From NCBI GenBank assembly GCA_030373505.1, contig JAUCYS010000001.1, positions 1-64,000 of the forward strand: a stretch of 64,000 nt of DNA, in the 5' to 3' direction. Positions within the stretch are counted from its first letter, which is position 1; each line of letters opens with the position of its first letter. The notes below the pieces were generated by a model, which was given only the letters and a program-made list of their open reading frames with translations, was not told the DNA's origin and searched no databases. This document shows, in pieces, positions 53,500 through 64,000 of the stretch. Both the position numbers and the translations under genes were made by a program. Source of the DNA: Parasphingorhabdus sp. Lineage in GTDB: Bacteria; Pseudomonadota; Alphaproteobacteria; Sphingomonadales; Sphingomonadaceae.

Positions 53500-54534
53500 C
53501 TAGGCGGGGATGAGGGCGTTTCGATACAGCGGATCTTCCAGCGCTCGGCCTGCTCCGTTGGCAACGCAGGTCAGCGGGTCCTCGGCGATGGTGACAGCGA
53601 GTCCGGTTTTTTCGGCTATAAATTCGTCGATTCTTCCCAACAGGGCGCCACCGCCGGTCAAAACGATGCCCTGCTCCATGATGTCTGCTGCGAGTTCCGG
53701 CTTGGTTTGCTCGAGAGCATTGAGCACGGTCTCGCCTATCTGGCCTACTGGCTCGGCGATCGCATGGGCGATTTCGGCTTCGGTGATCGCGATCTTTTTC
53801 GGCATCCCGTTCACCAGATCGCGACCCTTGATGTGCATCGTTCGTCCGTCGCCAACCGGGCTTACCGCGCTGGCAATTTCATGTTTGACCAGTTCAGTGG
53901 TGCTTTCACCGATGGCCAGATTATGCTTGCGGCGGATATGGGATGCGATCGCATCGTCGATCTTGTCTCCGCCCATGCGTCCGGATGCGCTGTAAGCCAG
54001 TCCCTGCAAGGACAGGACCGCTACCTCGGTTGTCCCTCCGCCGATATCTACCACCATCGCGCCGACCGGCTCGGTTACCGGAATGCCAGCGCCTATCGCA
54101 GCCGCCATTGGTTCCTTGATGAAAAAGATGCCGGACCCGCCGGCGCTCGAGGCGGCGTCGCGAAGAGCGCGGAGCTGGACGTTGGTGGAGCCGGAGGGAA
54201 TACAGACGACAATATCGAAGCGCCGAAAAATGCCCGGCTTTTTCGGGTGAACCTTGTGAATGAAATGTTTGATCATCTGCTCTGCGACGTCAAGGTCCGC
54301 GATGACCCCATCCTTGAGAGGACGAATGACCGAAATGTTTCTCGGCGTTTTGCCCATCATCAGCTTGGCATCGCTGCCAACCGCGCGCACCTTTGTTACG
54401 CCCTCGTTGGTCTCGAGCGCAACGACCGAGGGCTCATTGAGCAGAATTCCGCGATTCCGCACATAGATAAGGGTATTTGCGGTACCAAGATCGATCGCCA
54501 GGTCGAGTGACTGGAGTTTGAAAAAGCTTTTCAT
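53500..54534 (-). CDS. MreB-type actin homologue (solitary)
   Basis: A 344-residue actin-like protein. ATPase phosphate loops: AIDLGTANTLIYV (phosphate-1) and VVDIGGGTTEVAVLS (phosphate-2), with the adenosine loop GIVLTGGGALLGRIDEF near the end. Overall it is MreB-like and the size fits (about 345). It differs from the standard alphaproteobacterial MreB in the block after VCIPSGSTNVQLRALRDAASSAGGSGIFFI and in RMGGDKIDDAIASHIRRKHNLAIGES. No mreC, mreD, pbp2 or rodA genes are adjacent, whereas the shape operon is normally contiguous, so this may be a second MreB paralogue. ATG 54534 gives the usual start; in-frame starts upstream are less likely. Confidence 0.85.
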   Translation of the reverse strand: MKSFFKLQSLDLAIDLGTANTLIYVRNRGILLNEPSVVALETNEGVTKVRAVGSDAKLMMGKTPRNISVIRPLKDGVIADLDVAEQMIKHFIHKVHPKKPGIFRRFDIVVCIPSGSTNVQLRALRDAASSAGGSGIFFIKEPMAAAIGAGIPVTEPVGAMVVDIGGGTTEVAVLSLQGLAYSASGRMGGDKIDDAIASHIRRKHNLAIGESTTELVKHEIASAVSPVGDGRTMHIKGRDLVNGMPKKIAITEAEIAHAIAEPVGQIGETVLNALEQTKPELAADIMEQGIVLTGGGALLGRIDEFIAEKTGLAVTIAEDPLTCVANGAGRALEDPLYRNALIPA

Positions 54535-54793
54535 AAAAATGGGGATATTTCGATTAGAACGATTGCATTGCCAATGGGGAAAGTGGGCATAGCTGGGTGG
54601 CACCCGTCCAATGAACCGGCAATGTATAGCTCACTGTTGCCTGCGATTTGAGCCGTTCCTCTGGACATGGAAGACGGCAAGGACCGTTTTTCGGGGTTCT
54701 GTCCGGATGGTCAGAAAGCTTCTCTGCCCGCCCGCCTCAGGTCAACTATCGTGGCAGCGCGGCTTGTTGCCTGCCGGGACGGGACCGAACCTC

Positions 54794-57213
<2,420 letters not shown>

Positions 57214-57279
57214 GGCCCTGCTCCATAGCCCAAGCGCAGGCTCAGGCCATCTTTTTTTCTTGGGTCTGGTGCTATTGAA

Positions 57280-58863
57280 TCAAAACTTCAAGGCCTTGAC
57301 CGTCTTGACGCCTTCCAGTTGGCAAACGGCCCATAGTACCGCTTCTTCTACCGGTGAATCGATCGAAAGCAGCAGAACCGCTTCGCCGCCCGGCGCATCG
57401 CTGCGACGGCCAAGATGGAAGGTTCCGATATTGACGCCCGCCGCGCCGAGAGTCGACCCGACGCTGCCGATGAAGCCCGGCTGATCCTGGTTGACGATAT
57501 AGAGCATATCGCCCTCCAGGTCCGCCTCGACCTTGATCCCGAACATTTCAACCAGGCGCGGACCGGAGGAACCGAACAGGGTGCCGGCAACCGATTTTTC
57601 ACCTTCGTCGGTGGTCACCGAGACCCGGACCAGGGTGTGATAATCGCCTTCGCGCTCGTGGCGGATTTCGCGGACATCAAGACCGCGTTCCTTCGCCAGA
57701 TAGGGCGCGTTGACCATGTTCACCGTATCGCTATAGGCCCGCATCAGTCCGGCCAGGACCGCAGCGGTAATCGGTTTCTGGTCCAGTTCAGCGGCCGCGC
57801 CTTCCACTTCGACCGCGACGCCCTTGATCTGGTCGGCCGCAAGCTGTCCGACGAGCGACCCCAATTGGCTTGCCAGTGCCATATAGGGTTTCAGCTTGGG
57901 TGCCTGTTCAGCCGAAAGGCTCGGCATGTTAAGCGCATTTTCGACGCCGCCATTGACCAGATAGTCGGCCATCTGTTCGGCGACCTGGATCGCGACATTG
58001 ACCTGCGCCTCGCTGGTCGATGCACCGAGATGCGGGGTGCAAATCAGGTTCTTCGTGCCGAACAACGGGTTTTCCTTGGCCGGTTCCTGCGCATAAACGT
58101 CCAGGGCCGCACCAGCGACATGCCCTGATTCCAGGGCTTCTTTCAGTGCTGCCTCGTCAATCAGGCCGCCGCGCGCGCAGTTGATGATCCGGACGCCGGG
58201 TTTCGTTTTCGCGAGTGCTTCCGCGGACAGAATATTGCGCGTCTGGTCGGTGAGCGGCGTGTGCATGGTGATGAAGTCGGCGCGAGCGAGCAGATCGTCC
58301 AGCGATACTTTCTCGACACCCATTTCAACAGCGCGCTCCTCGGTCAGGAACGGGTCATAGGCGACGACTTTCATCCTGAGACCGATCGCGCGTTCCGCGA
58401 CGATCGAACCGATATTGCCGGCACCGATCAGACCGAGAGTCTTGCTGGTCAGTTCGACACCCATGAATTTGGATTTTTCCCACTTGCCGGCCTGCGTCGA
58501 CGCATCGGCCGATGGCAACTGGCGCGCCAGAGCGAACATCAGCGCGATGGCATGTTCCGCAGTGGTGATGCTGTTGCCGAACGGCGTGTTCATGACCACG
58601 ACACCTTTTGCAGAAGCCGCAGGGATATCGACATTGTCGACGCCGATACCGGCGCGGCCGACCACTTTCAGATTGGTCGCTGCCGCCAGAATTTCGGGCG
58701 TGACAGTTGTAGAAGAGCGGATGGCGAGCCCGTCATATTCGCCGATGATCTTCATCAGCTCTTCCGGCGTCTGGCCGGTGATTTCATCCACTTCGCATCC
58801 GCGTTCGCGGAAAATCTGAGCGGCTTTCGGGTCCATTTTGTCGGATATAAGTACTTTTGGCAT
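57280..58863 (-). CDS. serA: D-3-phosphoglycerate dehydrogenase (long form)
   Basis: A 527-residue enzyme that starts serine synthesis. N-terminal substrate domain, NAD domain with GLIGAGNIGSIVAERA, catalytic Arg in CARGGLID, Glu in DVYAQEP, and His in CTPHLGASTSEAQ. The C-terminal part has an intervening allosteric-substrate-binding-type domain (about 320-450) and an ACT domain about 450-527 (LYIVNQDQPGFIGSVGSTLG). This is the long type found in many alphaproteobacteria and mycobacteria. It lies downstream of serC, 113 bases apart, with a GC-rich palindrome between. Confidence 0.97.
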   Translation of the reverse strand: MPKVLISDKMDPKAAQIFRERGCEVDEITGQTPEELMKIIGEYDGLAIRSSTTVTPEILAAATNLKVVGRAGIGVDNVDIPAASAKGVVVMNTPFGNSITTAEHAIALMFALARQLPSADASTQAGKWEKSKFMGVELTSKTLGLIGAGNIGSIVAERAIGLRMKVVAYDPFLTEERAVEMGVEKVSLDDLLARADFITMHTPLTDQTRNILSAEALAKTKPGVRIINCARGGLIDEAALKEALESGHVAGAALDVYAQEPAKENPLFGTKNLICTPHLGASTSEAQVNVAIQVAEQMADYLVNGGVENALNMPSLSAEQAPKLKPYMALASQLGSLVGQLAADQIKGVAVEVEGAAAELDQKPITAAVLAGLMRAYSDTVNMVNAPYLAKERGLDVREIRHEREGDYHTLVRVSVTTDEGEKSVAGTLFGSSGPRLVEMFGIKVEADLEGDMLYIVNQDQPGFIGSVGSTLGAAGVNIGTFHLGRRSDAPGGEAVLLLSIDSPVEEAVLWAVCQLEGVKTVKALKF

Positions 58864-58947
58864 ATTCTGGATTCCTTATCGGGACAGTCAGACCGGCGCG
58901 GGCCGGCTTCCAGAGCAATATCTGCATAGGTCGGACATTGGTCTGGT

Positions 58948-58966
58948 GCCCCGGCATGGCCGGGGC
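58948..58966. repeat. GC-rich palindrome between serC and serA
   Basis: GCCCCGGC-ATG-GCCGGGGC, an 8-bp perfect stem with a 3-base loop, just beyond the serC stop. A second, weaker inverted sequence (CCGGC/GCCGG) lies near 58893-58906. This type of element is common as a dispersed REP-like palindrome in sphingomonads; here it may also stabilise the upstream serC message or attenuate serA. No T-run follows. Confidence 0.55.
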
Positions 58967-58976
58967 GACACAAATA

Positions 58977-60149
58977 CTAGGAAAGTTCGGATTTGACCTG
59001 GGCAAAGGCCCATTCGATCCACTGCAGCAGACGGCGAATATCCTCTTCCTCGACGGTCGATCCGCACCAGATGCGCAGCGAAGGCGGGGCATCGCGATAG
59101 CCGTTGAAGTCGTAGGCTACATCCAACTTCTCGAGCATGCCGGCGATCTTCTTCGGCACCGAAGCCTTGGCGTCATCATCCAGACCTTCGTACCAGTCGC
59201 CCTGGAACACCATGCAGACACCGGTGTTGGTCCATTTCGCCGGGTCGCTGACCATATTGCGCATCCATGGGGTGGCTTCCAACCAGTCGTGGACGATCTT
59301 GGCATTGCGGTCGGCGCGAGCATGCAGTTCCGGCAGGCCGCCGATCGATTTGGCCCATTCCAGCGAAGCGATATAGTCTTCGGTCGCCAGCAACGATGGC
59401 GTGTTGATCGTCGCGCCTTCGAAAATCGCGGTGTTGAGCTTGTCGCCCTTCTTTACCCGGAAGATTTTCGGCAGCGGCCAGGACGGCGTATAGCTTTCGA
59501 TCCGCTCGACCGCGCGCGGGCTCAGGATCAGCATGCCATGGCCGGCTTCCGATCCCATGACCTTCTGCCAGCTGTAGGTGGTGACATCGAGCTTGGACCA
59601 GTCCATCGGCTGAGCAAAGATGGCGCTGGTGGCATCGTTGATGGTCACGCCTTCGCGGTCGTCGGCGATCCAGTCGGTGTCGGGAATTTTCGCGCCCGAG
59701 GTGGTGCCGTTCCAGGTGAAGACTACGTCATCACCCTTGTCGATCGTGGTCAGGTCCGGAATCTCGCCATAATCGGCGTCGAGAACTGTCAGGTTGGGCA
59801 GCTTCAGCTGCTTGACCGCATCCTGGATCCAGACATTGCCGAAGCTTTCCCATGCGGCAACGGTCACTGGGCGTGCGCCGAGCATGTTCCACATCGCCAT
59901 TTCGACGGCCCCGGTATCGGAGGCCGGCACAATGCCGATCAGATAGTCGTCGGGGATGCCGAGCAGTTCACGGCTCAGGTCAATGGCATATTTCAGCCGG
60001 GCCTTGCCGGTGGCGCTGCGATGCGAGCGTCCCATGGCGATGGTGTTGATTTTGTCGAGGGACCAGCCGGGGAATTTGGCTGTCGGACCCGAAGAGAAAT
60101 TCGGGCAGTCAGGACGCAACTCAGGCGTCGGTACGGTCGTATCAGTCAT
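58977..60149 (-). CDS. serC: Phosphoserine aminotransferase
   Basis: A 390-residue PLP enzyme that makes phosphoserine from 3-phosphohydroxypyruvate and glutamate; it also serves in pyridoxal phosphate synthesis in some bacteria. N-terminal RPDCPNFSSGPTAKFPGW, GIVPASDTGAVEMAMW, and the PLP-lysine in TTYSWQKVMGSEAGHG. This is the alphaproteobacterial (long) type. Starts ATG 60149 behind AAGGAG. A structured leader precedes it, and serA follows on the same strand. Confidence 0.96.
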   Translation of the reverse strand: MTDTTVPTPELRPDCPNFSSGPTAKFPGWSLDKINTIAMGRSHRSATGKARLKYAIDLSRELLGIPDDYLIGIVPASDTGAVEMAMWNMLGARPVTVAAWESFGNVWIQDAVKQLKLPNLTVLDADYGEIPDLTTIDKGDDVVFTWNGTTSGAKIPDTDWIADDREGVTINDATSAIFAQPMDWSKLDVTTYSWQKVMGSEAGHGMLILSPRAVERIESYTPSWPLPKIFRVKKGDKLNTAIFEGATINTPSLLATEDYIASLEWAKSIGGLPELHARADRNAKIVHDWLEATPWMRNMVSDPAKWTNTGVCMVFQGDWYEGLDDDAKASVPKKIAGMLEKLDVAYDFNGYRDAPPSLRIWCGSTVEEEDIRRLLQWIEWAFAQVKSELS

Positions 60150-60236
60150 TTAAACGCTTCTCCTTACAGAGAGCTCGCGCGGCGTTGGGACCGCGTGGCC
60201 CGGCGCCGCTTTGTCTGGTGCGGTGCAGCATGTCAA
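60150..60236 (-). promoter_or_regulatory. serC promoter and structured leader (serC-motif-like)
   Basis: On the minus strand a TTGACA (60236-60231) is a good -35 with no clear -10. The transcribed leader has two hairpins: GCGGCG / CGCCGC (60204-60209 with 60179-60184), and GCTCTC-TGTAAG-GAGA(A)GC (60174-60156), in which the ribosome site AAGGAG is partly base-paired. This arrangement resembles the serC RNA motif described upstream of serC in alphaproteobacteria. It could sense serine-pathway status or be a protein-binding leader. Confidence 0.5.
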
Positions 60237-60406
60237 GCATGTTTCTGGTTGCAAACGAAACCGGGCGCTGAAGTTTTCGCACCTGCCACGCCGGTCAGTT
60301 TTGGCTATATCGCGCCTATGGCCTAGGCTTTGGAACGGTGGCGGCGAGCCTGTGGCTGATCTTGCTCCTTAAGGCATTTTTAACCATCATCTGACACAGT
60401 TTGAAT

Positions 60407-61090
60407 ATGAGATTAGCGAATGAAACAGCACCGGCGTTGCGCGGTATATGTATCTTGGCTCTGGCATCCGTTCTGTTGAGTGCCTGCGGCGCGATCCCGG
60501 ACGGACGTAGTCAGCATTCGCAGCGTCCGCCCTCTTCTGCTGGCCTTGGCGTTTTTGATCCCAGTCCCTCTGCCCGGCAGTGTTTCAGCGAACTGAGCAA
60601 GGCCCATGTCCGTTTTTCTCCCTTGCCAAACCGGCAGTTCGGTGGCGGTTGCAGCCAGATCGACAGTATCAAGCTGCTGGATGTCGGCGCGGACGTGACC
60701 AATCTGGGGCCGGTCAAGTGCGAACTGGCCGGCAAATTTGCCGCTTGGACCGAATATGCGGTGAAACGGGCGGCGCGCCAGTATCTTGGCAGCGACCTCA
60801 AGCGGATCGAGACCATGGGCAGCTACAGTTGCCGCAATATTGCGGGGTCGGGCAAATTGTCGGAACATGCTCATGCCAATGCGATCGACGTATCGGCCTT
60901 CGTGCTGGCCGACGGGCGCCGGATCACGGTCGAGAACAACTGGAAGAGCGGTCGCCGCGAGATGCAGTTTCTGGCCGCTATCCACGACAGCGCATGCAAG
61001 CGTTTCGGGACCGTTCTCAGCCCCAATTACAACGCTGCCCATCGCGATCATTTTCACCTTGATATGAGCGGAAATGGATATTGCCGCTAG
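60407..61090 (+). CDS. Extensin-like lipoprotein
   Basis: A 227-residue lipoprotein: signal peptide with lipobox LLSAC (Cys27), then an extensin-like C-terminal domain with CFSELSKAHVRFSPL, SYSCRNIAGSGKLSEHAHANAIDVSAF, and NAAHRDHFHLDMSGNGYCR. Conserved His and Asp residues (SEHAHANAID, HRDHFHLD) resemble a zinc-dependent peptidoglycan hydrolase site of the D-alanyl-D-alanine peptidase-like fold. So it is possibly a cell-wall enzyme; no activity is proven for this family. ATG 60407 is preferred to the TTG at 60401. Confidence 0.85.
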   Translation: MRLANETAPALRGICILALASVLLSACGAIPDGRSQHSQRPPSSAGLGVFDPSPSARQCFSELSKAHVRFSPLPNRQFGGGCSQIDSIKLLDVGADVTNLGPVKCELAGKFAAWTEYAVKRAARQYLGSDLKRIETMGSYSCRNIAGSGKLSEHAHANAIDVSAFVLADGRRITVENNWKSGRREMQFLAAIHDSACKRFGTVLSPNYNAAHRDHFHLDMSGNGYCR

Positions 61091-61139
61091 GCGAACAAGG
61101 CCTCTGGTCAGCCCCAAATCTTTGCTCTAGGGCAAAGCC

Positions 61140-62009
61140 ATGACCAACAAAGATCTCCACGACCGCCGCTTTTACCACGCCAAAGAGGAAGCCGAATTTG
61201 CCGAGAAGGCAGACGTCGGCACGCCGCAGACCCGTGACCCGGCCTACCGCCTGGCCTTTCAGGACACCGAGTTCCTGCTTCGGGAGGAACTGCGACCGGT
61301 TCGGTTCCAGCTGGAACTGCTCAAGCCGGAGATGCTGCTCGACGAGGCCGGTATCGGCTCCACGCTGGTCATGTACGGCTCAGCCCGGATACCGGAGCCG
61401 GACAAGGCCGATGCCCTGGTCGCGGCGGCGGTTGACGACGACTCGCGCAAGATCGCCGAGCGGCTGAAAGAGAAAGCCAAATATTATGACGAGGCCCGCG
61501 AACTGGCGCGGCTGGCCAGTGCCTGCGGCATTTCCGCCAATGGCAAGCGCGATTTCGTCGTCTGCTCCGGGGGCGGGCCGTCGATCATGGAGGCGGCCAA
61601 TCGCGGCGCCGCCGATGCCGGCCAGGAGTCGATCGGACTCAATATCGTGTTGCCGCACGAGCAGGCACCCAATGAATATGTGACGCCGTCACTGAGTTTC
61701 CAGTTCCACTATTTCGCACTGCGCAAGATGCACTTCCTGTTGCGGGCGCGGGCGGTGGCGGTCTTCCCCGGCGGCTTCGGCACGCTGGACGAATTTCTAG
61801 AGCTGGTCACTCTGGTGCAGACCGGCAAAATGGAAAAACTTCCGATCCTGCTGTTTGGCGAAGCCTTCTGGAAGCGGGTGATCAATTTCGAGGCACTGGC
61901 CGAGGAGGGCACGATCAGCCGGGCCGATCTCGACCTGTTCCAGTTCGTCGAGACTGCCGACGAGGCATGGGCCATCATCCAGCGCTTTTACGACCTCAGC
62001 TGCGACTAG
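61140..62009 (+). CDS. LOG-family Rossmann-fold protein
   Basis: A 289-residue protein of the lysine-decarboxylase-like (LOG) family. The nucleotide-binding part has FVVCSGGGPSIMEAANRGAADAG and the signature FPGGFGTLDEFLE, which in cytokinin-activating LOG enzymes forms the nucleotide 5'-monophosphate phosphoribohydrolase site. It has an N-terminal extension of about 75 residues and another inserted segment about 95-125 compared with short LOG enzymes, as in the YgdH/PpnN-like long type. Likely role: purine/pyrimidine nucleotide hydrolysis linked to stringent response; the exact substrate is unknown. Confidence 0.88.
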   Translation: MTNKDLHDRRFYHAKEEAEFAEKADVGTPQTRDPAYRLAFQDTEFLLREELRPVRFQLELLKPEMLLDEAGIGSTLVMYGSARIPEPDKADALVAAAVDDDSRKIAERLKEKAKYYDEARELARLASACGISANGKRDFVVCSGGGPSIMEAANRGAADAGQESIGLNIVLPHEQAPNEYVTPSLSFQFHYFALRKMHFLLRARAVAVFPGGFGTLDEFLELVTLVQTGKMEKLPILLFGEAFWKRVINFEALAEEGTISRADLDLFQFVETADEAWAIIQRFYDLSCD

Positions 62010-62023
62010 CAGCCGCCCGGTTT

Positions 62024-62662
62024 TTACTCGGCTGGCGCTGCCTCTGCGCCTTCGGCAGCTTCTGCACCTTCGGCCGGCTCTTCCGTGCCAGCGGCTTCAG
62101 CCTCATCGCCTTCTGCCGGAGCCTCTTCCGCGACCGGCGCTGCCGGCAGCGGCAGGTTCGAACCCTGCGCGTTCAGATAGACCATCAGATTGGCCCGGTC
62201 TTCTGCCTTGCCGAGGCCGGCAAAGGTCATTTTCGTGCCCGGCGCATAAGCGCGCGGCGAGGTCAGCCAGGCGTTCATGCCTTCCCAGTCCCAGTTGCCG
62301 GGAACGCTTTTCAGCGCATCGCTATAGGCAAAGCCTGCAACATGACCGTGCGGCTTGCCCATGGCGCCCCACAGATTTGGTCCGATACCATTGGCGCCGC
62401 CCTGGTTGATCGTGTGGCAGGCCGCGCATTTGCCAAAAACCTTTTCGCCCGCTGCGATATCAGCGGTCTGCAGCAGCGTTTCGATCGAGGGGCCGGCATC
62501 CGCAGCGCCGTCAGAGGATTCGACGCCCTCGATGACATAGCCCATCACTTCGGGGCGTTCATGTTTGCCGGCGTGGAAATATTTGCTGCTGACAATGGAA
62601 AAACCCAGAGCCGCGATGCCGCCAGCCAGTACCCAACCTGCAATGGTGTTATTGTTGCTCAT
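62024..62662 (-). CDS. Membrane-anchored cytochrome c (c552/CycM type) with acidic tail
   Basis: A 212-residue class I cytochrome c. It has an N-terminal uncleaved signal-anchor (about 6-25), the haem site CAACH (Cys79, Cys82, His83) and the axial methionine in GTKMTF (Met145), a soluble haem domain about 68-165, and a C-terminal tail of about 35 residues of Ala/Glu/Gly/Pro, including repeated AEGAEAAEGA. Membrane-bound c552 types pass electrons from the bc1 complex to cytochrome oxidases. ATG 62662 is chosen because upstream codons are not protein-like. Convergent with the LOG gene, divergent from prephenate dehydratase. Confidence 0.92.
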   Translation of the reverse strand: MSNNNTIAGWVLAGGIAALGFSIVSSKYFHAGKHERPEVMGYVIEGVESSDGAADAGPSIETLLQTADIAAGEKVFGKCAACHTINQGGANGIGPNLWGAMGKPHGHVAGFAYSDALKSVPGNWDWEGMNAWLTSPRAYAPGTKMTFAGLGKAEDRANLMVYLNAQGSNLPLPAAPVAEEAPAEGDEAEAAGTEEPAEGAEAAEGAEAAPAE

Positions 62663-62873
62663 AAATTGTCTCAAACCCCTGAGTGAGCGGCGGCCAAGGA
62701 CCTGCCAAATTTGTGCTGTCTGTAAAGAGGGCGAGGGAGCAACGCAAGGCCTCAATTGCCGTAATTTGCGCTTCGCCCGATGGCAAATTCGCCATAGGCT
62801 GACCGGAAGGCCACTTCCCTCTTGCCCCGCTGCGTCCCGTTCGACTATCGGAGCAGCGCAGAAGAGGGACGAG

Positions 62874-63773
62874 ATGGACAGCTTTCCGAAAAACGCATTG
62901 GGCATGGTCAGAAAATTGGCCGAAAAAGCTGCTGAACAGCCGGAAAAAGCGATTGCCTTTCAGGGAGCACCTGGCGCCAATTCGCATCTGGCAGCGCTGG
63001 ATTACGCGCCCGACGGGCTGCCGCTGCCCTGTTTCTCGTTCGAGGATGCCATCGATGCGGTGAAGCATGGCAAGGCAGGCTGCGCGATCATCCCGATTGA
63101 AAATTCGCTGAACGGCCGGGTCGCGGACATCCACTTCCTGTTGCCCGAATCGGGCCTGTTCATCGTCGATGAATATTTTATGCCGATCCGGCACTGCCTG
63201 ATGGCGCAATCTGCCGATGTGGCGATCCACACGGCGATGAGCCACCCGCAGGCGCTCGGCCAGTGCCGTCATTATCTGCGCAAGCGCGGTATCATCCCGG
63301 TGGCCTATGCCGATACGGCTGCGGCGGCAGCCTTTGTCGCGCAGCATGACGACCCGCATGCCGCCGCGATCGCACCCCGGCTGGCGGCCCAGATCTACGG
63401 CCTGCAGCCGATCGAGGAAGCAATCGAGGATGCGCCCGACAATATGACCCGCTTCGTCGTGCTGGCGCCGGAGGCAGCGATGCCGGAAGCCAACGGGCCG
63501 CTGATGACGACCTTCGTGTTCGAGGTCAAAAATATCCCGGCCGCCCTGTACAAGGCCCTGGGCTGTTTTGCGACCAATGGCGTCAACATGACCAAGCTGG
63601 AAAGCTACCAGCAGGGCAGCAGCTTTGCCGCGACCGAATTTTACGCCGACATCGAGGGCGCTCCCGGCGACCCGGCGATTGACCGGGCGCTTACCGAACT
63701 CGGCTTTCACTGCAACAGCGTGCGGCTGCTCGGGACCTATCGGCAAGCCCGACCGCGGACGGTCATCGACTAG
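62874..63773 (+). CDS. pheA: Prephenate dehydratase
   Basis: A 299-residue monofunctional enzyme: prephenate to phenylpyruvate for phenylalanine synthesis. Catalytic domain with AFQGAPGANSHLAALDY, PIENSLNGRVADIHFLLPESGL, and the DNMTRFVVLAPE motif (Thr-Arg-Phe of the active site). An ACT domain follows about 205-285 with ESYQQGSSFAATEFYADIEG, the phenylalanine-sensing ESRP-like region. There is no chorismate mutase part. The ATG follows GAGGGACGAG. The frame is open far upstream, but that region is not protein-like. Confidence 0.95.
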   Translation: MDSFPKNALGMVRKLAEKAAEQPEKAIAFQGAPGANSHLAALDYAPDGLPLPCFSFEDAIDAVKHGKAGCAIIPIENSLNGRVADIHFLLPESGLFIVDEYFMPIRHCLMAQSADVAIHTAMSHPQALGQCRHYLRKRGIIPVAYADTAAAAAFVAQHDDPHAAAIAPRLAAQIYGLQPIEEAIEDAPDNMTRFVVLAPEAAMPEANGPLMTTFVFEVKNIPAALYKALGCFATNGVNMTKLESYQQGSSFAATEFYADIEGAPGDPAIDRALTELGFHCNSVRLLGTYRQARPRTVID

Positions 63774-63780
63774 GCCTTGT

Positions 63781-64000
63781 TCAGCCGTTTGACGATTCGA
63801 CGTCATTGCCGAACAGCACGATCATCAGGCCGAGTATCGCCAGCAGGATGAAGCCGAAGCCCCTGAGCCGGTTGCCGGGAATCAGAAACGCCCGGCGCGC
63901 GGCGATCACCGACTGCAGCGTGTAATAAAGCGCAAAGGCGCGGCTGGCATAAGCGATGATCTGGAAAATATTGACGCTCCAGGTCATCAGCAGGCCGATG
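63781..64000 (-). CDS. Membrane protein, 5' end beyond the window
   Basis: The last 73 or so residues of a minus-strand membrane protein; the frame is open to the window edge, so the ATG at 63987 is probably internal. Visible: IFQIIAYASRAFALYYTLQSVIAARRA and LRGFGFILLAILGLMIVLFG, two membrane helices with a short polar C-terminus. Too little is present to name a family. It is tail to tail with prephenate dehydratase, 7 bases apart. Confidence 0.7.
   Translation of the reverse strand, partial: IGLLMTWSVNIFQIIAYASRAFALYYTLQSVIAARRAFLIPGNRLRGFGFILLAILGLMIVLFGNDVESSNG

Noticed and set aside
53469-53503. TGATCGATCA dyad and CTAGC/GCTAG repeat at the end of mreB as a terminator
   Set aside because: The stems are short and the second overlaps the stop codon; no T-run follows.
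58857-60326. 489-codon open frame on the plus strand
   Set aside because: Antisense to serC and its leader; shadow composition.

Overview
The window reads as chromosomal DNA of an alphaproteobacterium, most likely a sphingomonad (Sphingomonadales). The evidence is the cell-cycle regulator SciP (DUF1153), a large NAD-type glutamate dehydrogenase of about 1,560 residues, the gene run pdxH / DnaJ-like / YihY / fabI / aroC, hisZ next to purA, serC-serA behind a structured leader, and a membrane-anchored cytochrome c next to prephenate dehydratase. The family-level placement is inference from gene content; no marker gene such as 16S rRNA is present. I saw no IS element, prophage or CRISPR array. 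One tRNA (Thr, anticodon CGT) is present.

Region 1 (1 to about 25.4 kb) is the unusual part, an accessory island for stress and low oxygen. From left to right it has a cyclic beta-1,2-glucan synthase running off the left edge, a tandem universal stress protein, a Crp/Fnr regulator with FNR-type recognition residues but no Fe-S cysteines, a PEP synthase, a zinc alcohol dehydrogenase, a Ca2+/cation antiporter translationally coupled to a P-type ATPase, a DUF2267 protein, an erythromycin-esterase-like protein, a dienelactone-hydrolase-like protein, a phosphoribosyltransferase, a host-attachment-family protein, an ABC exporter with its periplasmic adaptor, a GNAT acetyltransferase and a D-lactate dehydrogenase. 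A perfect FNR/FixK box (7115-7128) lies in front of the stress-protein/glucan genes, and a nine-of-ten match (15208-15221) lies in the divergent gap before the ATPase and DUF2267. The content recalls the mycobacterial DosR dormancy regulon: stress proteins, a CtpF-like ATPase, and phosphoribosyltransferase, dienelactone hydrolase and erythromycin esterase domains, which mycobacteria carry as fusions. My reading is a redox- or oxygen-controlled survival module.

Region 2 (about 25.7 to 45.7 kb) has the tRNA-Thr, a PAS-like conserved protein, glutamate dehydrogenase, DUF445, an RND efflux pump with its adaptor, a GlsB/YeaQ membrane protein, sciP with a clear terminator, mnmA, a CPA1 sodium/proton antiporter, a divergent pair (small cysteine-rich membrane protein and lipoprotein serine hydrolase), a PhzF protein and pdxH.

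Region 3 (about 45.7 to 64 kb) is mostly housekeeping: an ABA4-like membrane protein gene broken by a frameshift, a DnaJ-class co-chaperone, YihY, fabI, aroC, two anion transporters, a solitary mreB-type gene, purA, hisZ, serA, serC, an extensin-like lipoprotein, a LOG-family protein, a cytochrome c with an Ala/Glu-rich tail, prephenate dehydratase, and a membrane protein running off the right edge.
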